Positions 1-5,433 of a stretch of DNA of 5,433 nt are shown here, piece after piece. How positions within the stretch are numbered: position 1 is the stretch's first letter; every line of letters begins with the position of its first letter. Both the position numbers and the translations under genes were made by a program. The notes beneath the pieces are model-generated. The model saw only the letters and a program-made list of their open reading frames with translations. It had not been told where the DNA came from and did not search any database. Origin of the DNA: Nanobdellota archaeon (GTDB lineage: Archaea; Nanoarchaeota; Nanoarchaeia; Parvarchaeales; Parvarchaeaceae); NCBI GenBank assembly GCA_021852135.1, contig JAJZOB010000022.1, forward strand, positions 1 to 5,433. Direction: 5' to 3'.

Positions 1-1586
1 AAAATTACGGGATAAGCAATGAGAGCTCAAATAAGAGCATAGCACATACTAGATGGGCCACACATGGCGGTGTTACAAAGGCAAATTCCCATCCTTTACT
101 GGATTGTAGCGGAAAAATAGCAGTCGTTCACAATGGCATAATAGAGAATTTTCAGGAACTTAAGGGTGGTTTAAAAGATCACATATTCTCTTCTGAGACT
201 GATACAGAAGTTATACCACATTTGATAGAGGAAGAACTGAAAAATGGAAAAAGCTTCGAAGATGCAGTCATTTCAGCAGCGGAAAATATAAAGGGATTCT
301 CTTCGTTTGTCGTTATGAACTCTTTAACGGATAACATCATTGCGGTAAAAAACGGTTCTCCGCTTGTTCTAGGCTTGAAGGAAAATGGCATGTTTGTTGC
401 AAGCGATGTGCCATCTTTTATAAAGCATACAAATAAAGTAGTATACCTTTTCGACGGAGATGTGATATCTATAAGCAAGACAGGTTTTAAGGTTATCAAA
501 TCTAATAACTTTGGGAAGCATAAAATAAGAGAGGTGAATTTTTCGGTTTCAGACGTAGATAAAGGCAAATACAGGCATTTTATGATGAAGGAGATAATGG
601 AGCAACAGGCTCTTATTTCGAAGCTTATGAATTCTGACCTTTCATACCTTAAAAATGCGGCGTCAGCGGTTTCTTTGTCTAAAAAGGTGTTTCTTGTCGG
701 ATCAGGATCTTCGTTTCACGTTGCACTTCTAGCTGCCAGTCTTTTTAGAGACCTTGGAAGGGATGCGGTTGCCGTACAGCCCCAAGATCTTTTGAACTAT
801 TCAAAGACAATAGACAAAGAAGACATTTTTATAATAATATCACAGAGCGGGGAAACTATGGACATGATAGAAGCACTTCCAGTGATAAAGGAAAACAAGA
901 AGATAGGTATAATTAATACTGAGGGTTCCACGCTTGCAAATTCCGTAGATTACTTCATAAATATAAATGCTGGTCATGAAAAAGGCGTTGCGGCAACAAA
1001 AACATTTACTATGTCGGCAATACTTTCCTGCCTTATAGCCATGTTTTCTGAAGGAGAAGAAAAGGAAGCATTGAACGATCTCAATCTTTTGAATATAAAT
1101 CTCTACAATCTTTTTGTTCCCTCAGTTTATCATGCAGTAAAAGAAGCAGCATCTGCCATAAAAGGGGAAAAGAACTTGTTCTTCCTTGGAAGAGGAATTG
1201 ATTACATCTCAGCGATGGAAGCCGCATTGAAGATGAAGGAAATAACATATATACATGCAGAGTCCATAGATTCAGCAACGTTCAAACATGGGCCACTTGC
1301 CCTTATATCGAGGGGAACATACTCCATAGCATTGGTATCAGACAGGTTTAAAGACAGAGAAATAAACAATTTAAAGGAAATAAAAGCTAGGAACGGGAAA
1401 ATAATCGGGATAGCAAATGAGAAGCTAGAGGTATTTGATTTCCTAATAAGATCACAGCCTGCAGGAATATTTAGTTTTGTTCCTCAGGTAATAGTATCAC
1501 AGCTTCTTTCATACTATGTTTCTATAGCAAAACATATAGACCCTGACCACCCAAGAAACCTTGCAAAGGCAGTAACTACAAAATAA
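1..1586 (+). CDS. glmS: Glutamine:fructose-6-phosphate amidotransferase (isomerizing), 5'-truncated
   Basis: This enzyme makes glucosamine-6-phosphate from fructose-6-phosphate and glutamine, the first step towards UDP-GlcNAc for glycans, in the cytoplasm. The frame is open from the first base (first full codon at 3) to TAA at 1584-1586, giving 527 visible residues. By comparison with the E. coli enzyme (609 aa), roughly 55-60 N-terminal residues are missing, including the catalytic Cys that follows Met1. The glutaminase domain shows HTRWATHG (visible residues 15-22), VVHNGIIENF, and SETDTE near nt 195-212. A linker like YRHFMMKEI follows. SIS domain 1 has VGSGSSF (nt 696-716), SQSGET (840-857) and GVAATKTFT (984-1010). 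SIS domain 2 has FLGRG, KEITYIHAE and FKHGPLAL. The isomerase catalytic residues matching E. coli Glu488, His504 and Lys603 are present at codons 1239, 1287 and 1566. The usual AGELKHG loop reads SATFKHG. The TTG at 222 is internal, not the start. Family identity is very secure. Confidence 0.97.
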   Translation, partial: NYGISNESSNKSIAHTRWATHGGVTKANSHPLLDCSGKIAVVHNGIIENFQELKGGLKDHIFSSETDTEVIPHLIEEELKNGKSFEDAVISAAENIKGFSSFVVMNSLTDNIIAVKNGSPLVLGLKENGMFVASDVPSFIKHTNKVVYLFDGDVISISKTGFKVIKSNNFGKHKIREVNFSVSDVDKGKYRHFMMKEIMEQQALISKLMNSDLSYLKNAASAVSLSKKVFLVGSGSSFHVALLAASLFRDLGRDAVAVQPQDLLNYSKTIDKEDIFIIISQSGETMDMIEALPVIKENKKIGIINTEGSTLANSVDYFININAGHEKGVAATKTFTMSAILSCLIAMFSEGEEKEALNDLNLLNINLYNLFVPSVYHAVKEAASAIKGEKNLFFLGRGIDYISAMEAALKMKEITYIHAESIDSATFKHGPLALISRGTYSIALVSDRFKDREINNLKEIKARNGKIIGIANEKLEVFDFLIRSQPAGIFSFVPQVIVSQLLSYYVSIAKHIDPDHPRNLAKAVTTK

Positions 1587-1591
1587 GTTAA

Positions 1592-1600
1592 CCTTTTTTA
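1592..1600 (+). terminator. Possible T-rich terminator after glmS
   Basis: A run of six T (1594-1599) lies 8-13 bases past the glmS stop, with no stable hairpin before it. Archaeal transcription often ends at U-tracts without a stem-loop, so this could end the glmS message. The same bases overlap the TATA-like element proposed for polB, and in such an A+T-rich genome a T-run is weak evidence. Confidence 0.3.
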
Positions 1601-1604
1601 CATA
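1597..1604 (+). promoter_or_regulatory. Possible archaeal TATA box for polB
   Basis: TTTACATA is centred about 21 bases before the polB ATG and preceded by a purine-containing stretch that could act as a BRE. Archaeal TATA boxes usually sit about 26 bases before the transcript start, so initiation would fall at or next to the ATG, giving a leaderless message. This fits the lack of a Shine-Dalgarno sequence at 1605-1621. It is inferred from position and composition only. Confidence 0.3.
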
Positions 1605-1621
1605 TACTTGCTATAATTTGT

Positions 1622-3940
1622 ATGGCTGAGAGTTATTTTCTCGTAGATGTTGATTACACAGTGATAGAAAATTCTCCAGTAATAAGGCTTTTCTGCATTG
1701 ATTATAAACTGGAAAGAAGAATATTCTATGATAGAAATTTCAAGCCTTACTGTTATGTATATGCCGAAGAAGAAACATTCAAAAAAACAGTTGGCAGTTT
1801 GTCTTTTATAGATTCTTTCAGGGAAGTAGAAAAATACAGACTGGGAGAAAAGGTAAAGTTACTGCAGGTATTTACCAAATTGCCAGAAGATGTACCGAAG
1901 ATAAAGCAGCTTAGTTTTCCTACCTACGAAGCAGACATACCGTTTTACAGGAGGTATATACTTGATAAAGGACTAGGCACTTTTAATCGCTTGAGCATAG
2001 ATTCAGAGGGAGATTACATTCAAAATATAAAGAATGAGGGGATAGGGAATTTTCCTATGAAAGTGGCTTCTTTGGATATAGAGACTTTTTCAAAGAGGTC
2101 TTTTCCTAATCCAAAATCTGATCCAATAATTGCAGTTTCAGTGGTGAGTAAAGGGTTGAAAAAATGCATCACATGGCTTAATGCCGATGGAGATAACATA
2201 ATAAAGGTAAAAGATGAAAAAGAGCTGATTTTGAGGCTTTCCGAGTTGCTTTCTTCAAACAATTTCAATGTAATTATAGGATACAATTCTGATTCCTTTG
2301 ACATGCCTTACATTTCTGAGAGGGCAAAGATACTTGGGATAAAGTTCATGATAAACGGTTTCGAACTAAAGATAAAAGGAGAAAAAAGAAAAATAGCAGA
2401 GATAAACGGGATTTCCCACGTTGATATACTCAATTTTATAAGAAACATATATTCAATATACAATCTTAAAACGGAAGTTCTTACTCTCAGAGAAGTAGCC
2501 GCTGAAATGACTGGAGAAAGAAAAGGAGAGTTTGACTGGGATATAATAAATGAGGTTTTTACTGACGGGAAACTCGCAACCGAATTATGCAATTACTGCA
2601 TACAGGATTCAAACATTACACTTTTAATTTTCGATATTATTTTGCCATTGATATCTGAGCTCAATAAACTAATTGGACAAACGTTTGCTGATGTTTCAAG
2701 GATGACTACGGGTTCGGTTGTAGAGCAGCTGATAATAAAGAAGGCCCTACTAAAAAACGAGCTGATACCGAACAAGCCGTCTGATTTTCAGGTAAATGAC
2801 AGGATAAAAAAGGTAAACATAGGAGCATTCGTTTTTCAGCCTACTGCAGGGCTCTATGAAAATATTGCTGTCGTGGATTTTCGTAGTCTTTATCCAAGCA
2901 TAATTGTATCCCATAATATTTGTCCGTCTACTATAAAGTACAATAACTCAGAAACAATATTTTTATCAAAGGAGGAAAGATTTGGCTTGATACCTTCTGT
3001 ACTTGATGAAGTTATAAAACTTAGATTTGAGGCAAAAGACAGACTTAAAATTGAGAAGGATAACAAGCAATTAAATGCCAGAGTTTTGGTTTTAAAGCTG
3101 ATAGCAAACGGGTTTTATGGATATTTAGGGTATTATAATTCAAGGTGGTATTGTTTCGATTGTGCGGGTGTAACAACCTCATTGGGAAGAAAATACGTAC
3201 AGGAAGTGATATCTACCGCTTCTTCCTATGGATTTAAAGTATTGTATGCTGATACGGATTCAGCTTTTATGCAGTTTTGCGATAACAAGCAAAAAGTAAA
3301 CGAGTTTATATCTGAAATAAATAGTAAACTTCCAAAGCCGATGGAGTTGGAATTACAGGGGTTTTATGCGCGTGTAATATTTGTAAGTTCAAAAGGAGGA
3401 ATAGGCGCAAAGAAAAAATATGCAATGTCGGATTTTGATGGCAATTTGACGATAAAAGGTTTTCAATCTGTTAGAAGAGATTGGGCTATTATAGCAAAGA
3501 ACCTGCAGAAGGAAGTGCTTAAAAAGATCCTCTTAGAAAACGACAAAGCAGGCGCTATCTCAACCGTAAAAAACACTATAGAAAGAATAAAACAGGGAAA
3601 AGCAGATTTGGAGGAATTAGTTATTCTTACTAGGTTGAGAAAAGATCCTTCTTCTTATCAGCAGACAAATAGGCACATTTCAGCAGTTGAAAAAAGTGGC
3701 ATGAAATTCGTAAGTGGGGACACTATAAAATATATAATAGCAAAAGGGAAAAGCAACGAAAGTGTGTCTGAAAAAGCGGTTCTTTATGATATTGCAAGAA
3801 AGAATGGCATAAAATATGACCCTGATTACTATGTATTCAAACAAGTTTTGCCTTCTGTCCTTCAGATACTGGAAGTTATAGGTTATTCCTCTGACGACGT
3901 TCTTGGTAAGAAAAATAATTCACTTGAAGGGTTTTTATAG
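1622..3940 (+). CDS. polB: Family B DNA polymerase, archaeal replicative type (DNA polymerase I)
   Basis: Template-directed DNA polymerase with 3'-5' proofreading, 772 aa, the usual length for archaeal PolB. The N-terminal domain starts with VDVDY and carries FKPYCY (residues 40-45), matching the template-uracil-sensing domain of Pyrococcus PolB. Exonuclease motifs are intact: Exo I LDIET (D152, E154), Exo II YNSDSFD (N222, D227), Exo III YCIQD (Y325, D329). Polymerase motifs follow: A, DFRSLYPSII (D419); fingers R468 and K472; B, KLIANGFYGYLG (K492 to G503); C, YADTDS (D544, D546); then GAKKKYA and VRRDW in the palm/thumb region. The thumb ends with YDPDYYVFKQVLPSVL and a PIP-like tail NNSLEGFL (765-772) that probably binds PCNA. 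Oddities: Asn399 replaces the Tyr of the YxGG/A motif, and motif B has NGFYG where NSFYG is usual. No intein interrupts motifs A, B or C. The ATG at 1622 is the first in frame and matches the family N-terminus; no Shine-Dalgarno precedes it. Confidence 0.98.
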   Translation: MAESYFLVDVDYTVIENSPVIRLFCIDYKLERRIFYDRNFKPYCYVYAEEETFKKTVGSLSFIDSFREVEKYRLGEKVKLLQVFTKLPEDVPKIKQLSFPTYEADIPFYRRYILDKGLGTFNRLSIDSEGDYIQNIKNEGIGNFPMKVASLDIETFSKRSFPNPKSDPIIAVSVVSKGLKKCITWLNADGDNIIKVKDEKELILRLSELLSSNNFNVIIGYNSDSFDMPYISERAKILGIKFMINGFELKIKGEKRKIAEINGISHVDILNFIRNIYSIYNLKTEVLTLREVAAEMTGERKGEFDWDIINEVFTDGKLATELCNYCIQDSNITLLIFDIILPLISELNKLIGQTFADVSRMTTGSVVEQLIIKKALLKNELIPNKPSDFQVNDRIKKVNIGAFVFQPTAGLYENIAVVDFRSLYPSIIVSHNICPSTIKYNNSETIFLSKEERFGLIPSVLDEVIKLRFEAKDRLKIEKDNKQLNARVLVLKLIANGFYGYLGYYNSRWYCFDCAGVTTSLGRKYVQEVISTASSYGFKVLYADTDSAFMQFCDNKQKVNEFISEINSKLPKPMELELQGFYARVIFVSSKGGIGAKKKYAMSDFDGNLTIKGFQSVRRDWAIIAKNLQKEVLKKILLENDKAGAISTVKNTIERIKQGKADLEELVILTRLRKDPSSYQQTNRHISAVEKSGMKFVSGDTIKYIIAKGKSNESVSEKAVLYDIARKNGIKYDPDYYVFKQVLPSVLQILEVIGYSSDDVLGKKNNSLEGFL

Positions 3941-3950
3941 AGAATAATAC

Positions 3951-3967
3951 TATTAATATTATAATTA
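3951..3967 (+). promoter_or_regulatory. Possible TATA region for the 3994 gene
   Basis: The gap between polB and the next gene is almost pure A/T. TTATAATTA at 3959-3967 is centred about 31 bases before the ATG at 3994, so a transcript starting about 26 bases downstream would have a leader of only a few nucleotides. A second TATA-like box (3971-3978) is probably too close to the ATG to serve. No Shine-Dalgarno is present; GAAAG at 3985-3989 is at best a weak match. If real, this promoter would drive the 3994 gene together with map. Confidence 0.3.
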
Positions 3968-3980
3968 GCTATTATAATAT
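3956..3980. repeat. Perfect 10-bp inverted repeat, 5-base spacer
   Basis: ATATTATAAT (3956-3965) is followed after TAGCT by its exact reverse complement ATTATAATAT (3971-3980). Each arm contains the 8-bp palindrome ATTATAAT (3958-3965 and 3971-3978), so the same bases also form a direct repeat with a 13-bp period. It could be a regulator site, a doubled TATA box, or a weak all-A/T hairpin between polB and the next gene. The low complexity of the gap makes chance a real alternative. Confidence 0.6.
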
Positions 3981-3993
3981 CACTGAAAGTTAA

Positions 3994-4545
3994 ATGGAAC
4001 ACGAATTTGATAATAGTTTTATAGAGAGGATGACGGATGATGGGGTAGGCATGCTCTTCGTAAAAGAAAGGTCCAAATTGGATGAAGCAGCAGTGGAGCT
4101 TCTTTCTAGGATAAAGAATAAGGGGTTCAAGTTAATCTATGTTACATCTAGTCTCCCTTTTAAGTCTATAGAGGAAAGGTTTGAATCAGTAAAGTTAGAT
4201 AATTACTTTATTATAGACTCAGTAACTGCCCCAATAATTCAAGATGCAGTTTCTAATAGTAAATGTTTATTCATAAAATCACCGGGAGATCTAACGGAGA
4301 TAAGCATAAATATTGAAGGATTACTCAGGAAAGAAGGTCAAATATTCTTAATAATAGATTCTATAACTTCATTTCTTATATATAACTCGGAGAATGAAAT
4401 ATTAAGATTCGTACATTTTACTTCTTCAATAGCAAGAGAGAAAAAAACCAAGCTTGTTTTCATAGTTATAGAAAATAACGGAATAAGCAAAAATTTCTTG
4501 GATAAAATAAGAAGCTTCATAGATGAAGAAGCAGTATTAAATTAG
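3994..4545 (+). CDS. Predicted P-loop-less RecA/KaiC-like protein, function unknown
   Basis: I cannot assign a named function to this 183-aa protein. Its pattern resembles the KaiC/RecA-like ATPases of Archaea. A first beta-strand, VGMLFVK (residues 18-24), leads into a helix where the P-loop would be expected, but the sequence there is KERSKLDEA and has no GxxxxGK[ST]. A second strand, KLIYVTSS (46-53), is followed by LPFKSIEERF and then YFIIDSVT (71-78), the spacing typical of the KaiC fold. QIFLIIDSITSFLIYN (116-131) looks like a Walker B region with D122. ENEILRFVHFTSSIAREKKTKLVFIVIE then matches the helix-strand that follows in that family. No signal peptide or membrane segment is evident. 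The ATG at 3994 lies after a 53-base A/T gap without a Shine-Dalgarno. The gene ends 7 bases before map, so the two are probably co-transcribed. Loss of the P-loop suggests it does not bind ATP in the usual way and may act as a sensor, partner or scaffold. The fold assignment is inference by eye. Confidence 0.72.
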   Translation: MEHEFDNSFIERMTDDGVGMLFVKERSKLDEAAVELLSRIKNKGFKLIYVTSSLPFKSIEERFESVKLDNYFIIDSVTAPIIQDAVSNSKCLFIKSPGDLTEISINIEGLLRKEGQIFLIIDSITSFLIYNSENEILRFVHFTSSIAREKKTKLVFIVIENNGISKNFLDKIRSFIDEEAVLN

Positions 4546-4552
4546 CTGCTTA

Positions 4553-5433
4553 ATGGAAAGCGAAGAAAGGGAAAAATGGTTATTAGCAGGTAGGATAGGC
4601 AAGGAAATACGGGAGCTTGGTATCTCTTTATGCGTTCCAGGCGCAAAGCTTCTTGACATTGCAGAAGCCATCGAAAAGAGAACCTTAGAGAGAGGAGCAA
4701 AACCTTCTTTCCCGCCAAATATATCAATAAATCAAATTGCAGCGCATTATACTCCTAAATATGACGATAAAACGGAGCTGAAAAAAGGGGATATAGTTAA
4801 AGTCGATGTGGGGGCAAGCGTTGACGGTTATCTTTCGGACACGGCCGCTTCAGTTGCAGTAGGCGAAGACGAAAACAAGCTAGTCAGTGCCACTAAAGAA
4901 GCGTTGAATGCTGTGATTACAGTAATAAAACCTGGAATATCTGTAAATGAGATAAGCAGGGTGATAGACGATAAAATAAGCAGTTTTGGTTTTTCTCCGA
5001 TAGTCAACCTAGGGGGGCATGGAATTGGTAGGTATAGTTTGCATGAAGGAGAATTTATTTCCAATTCAAAGAATTATACTGGATCTTTTTTAAGAAAAGA
5101 AGGAGTAGTTGCAGTGGAACCTTTTGCAACAAATGGCGGAGGATACGTAATAGACAGCACAGAAGTGCAGATTTATCAGCTGATTGCCAATAAAAACGTA
5201 AGAAGCACACTTGGCAGAGAGATAATAAAATACATTGCAGAGGAGTACAATGAACTGCCGTTTGCAAAAAGATGGATAATAAACAAATTTGGAAGGCTGG
5301 CAGAAATAGAAATAAGAAATTTAGTGGCTGCGGGGTCATTGCATGAATTTAATGTTTTAAAGGAAAGGGACAATGGTTTAGTATCACAGTTTGAGCATTC
5401 GTTTCTTTTCGATGACGGCAACTACTCCTTCTT
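4553..5433 (+). CDS. map: Type II methionine aminopeptidase, 3' end cut off by the window
   Basis: Removes the initiator Met from new proteins when the second residue is small; a cytosolic two-metal peptidase of the pita-bread fold. The frame is open from ATG 4553 to the window end, 293 residues. The Pyrococcus enzyme is about 295 aa, so only a few C-terminal residues are lost. All five metal ligands are visible: D85 (VKVDVG), D96 (LSDTA), H156 (GGHGIGRY), E189 (AVEPFAT) and E281 (SQFEH). The substrate-site histidines H65 (IAAHYTP) and H164 (SLHEG) are also present. The roughly 60-residue insertion that defines type II, between H164/E189 and E281, is there, with LPFAKRW at 235-241. There is no long N-terminal extension, as is usual for archaeal forms. 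ATG 4553 is the only ATG after the in-frame stop at 4538-4540. It lies 7 bases past the previous stop with no Shine-Dalgarno, which implies translation from a shared message. Confidence 0.97.
   Translation, partial: MESEEREKWLLAGRIGKEIRELGISLCVPGAKLLDIAEAIEKRTLERGAKPSFPPNISINQIAAHYTPKYDDKTELKKGDIVKVDVGASVDGYLSDTAASVAVGEDENKLVSATKEALNAVITVIKPGISVNEISRVIDDKISSFGFSPIVNLGGHGIGRYSLHEGEFISNSKNYTGSFLRKEGVVAVEPFATNGGGYVIDSTEVQIYQLIANKNVRSTLGREIIKYIAEEYNELPFAKRWIINKFGRLAEIEIRNLVAAGSLHEFNVLKERDNGLVSQFEHSFLFDDGNYSF

Noticed and set aside
222..224. TTG at 222 as the start of glmS
   Set aside because: The frame is open to the window's left edge, and the bases upstream encode conserved glutaminase motifs (HTRWATHG, VVHNGIIENF, SETDTE), so the true start lies outside the window.
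2020..2775. Three adjacent minus-strand ORFs inside polB
   Set aside because: They lie antisense to conserved polymerase codons, are about 60-94 residues long, Ser/Phe/Ile-rich, and show no recognisable motif; they are shadows of the + strand gene.
2876..3268. Intein within polB motifs A to C
   Set aside because: Archaeal polB genes often carry inteins at these sites, but motifs A, B and C are continuous with normal spacing and there is no splicing or homing-endonuclease sequence.
4535..4542. TATTAAAT as a separate TATA box for map
   Set aside because: Its centre is only about 14 bases before the map ATG and it lies within the coding end of the previous gene, too close for a normal archaeal promoter.
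5055..5421. Two overlapping minus-strand ORFs under the methionine aminopeptidase
   Set aside because: The + strand frame encodes a complete set of aminopeptidase motifs through this region; the minus-strand products are Leu/Ser/Cys-rich and unrecognisable.

Overview
The window is an A+T-rich stretch that is almost entirely protein-coding, with four genes in a row on the + strand and only short gaps between them (35, 53 and 7 bases). Gene content points to an archaeon. The polymerase is an archaeal-type family B replicative polymerase that aligns along its length with the Pyrococcus/Thermococcus enzymes. The methionine aminopeptidase is the type II form that Archaea use. The small gene between them resembles the KaiC/RecA-like proteins common in Archaea. 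Isoleucine ATA and arginine AGA/AGG codons are frequent, and none of the three visible starts has a clear Shine-Dalgarno sequence. Both traits fit a low-G+C archaeon such as a member of the Thermoplasmatales or a small-genome DPANN/ARMAN-type lineage, but the lineage cannot be fixed from this window.

Layout: 1-1586 is the 3' nine-tenths of glmS (glutamine:fructose-6-phosphate amidotransferase), whose start lies upstream of the window. 1587-1621 is a short gap with a T-run and a TATA-like element. 1622-3940 is a complete, intein-free family B DNA polymerase of 772 residues with intact exonuclease and polymerase active sites. 3941-3993 is a very A+T-rich gap with a perfect 10-bp inverted repeat and TATA-like boxes. 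3994-4545 encodes a 183-residue protein that looks like a RecA/KaiC-type fold with a recognisable Walker B region but no P-loop. 4553-5433 is a type II methionine aminopeptidase cut off by the window end a few residues short of its stop.

The genes serve separate housekeeping roles: amino-sugar synthesis, DNA replication, an unknown role, and N-terminal protein processing. The 7-base gap between the small gene and map suggests they share a transcript. The polymerase has its own possible promoter. No mobile element, RNA gene, CRISPR array or clearly new system is visible. The points most worth a second look are the P-loop-less RecA-like protein, the Asn in place of Tyr in the polymerase YxGG/A motif, the polymerase's C-terminal PIP-like tail, and the inverted repeat at 3956-3980.
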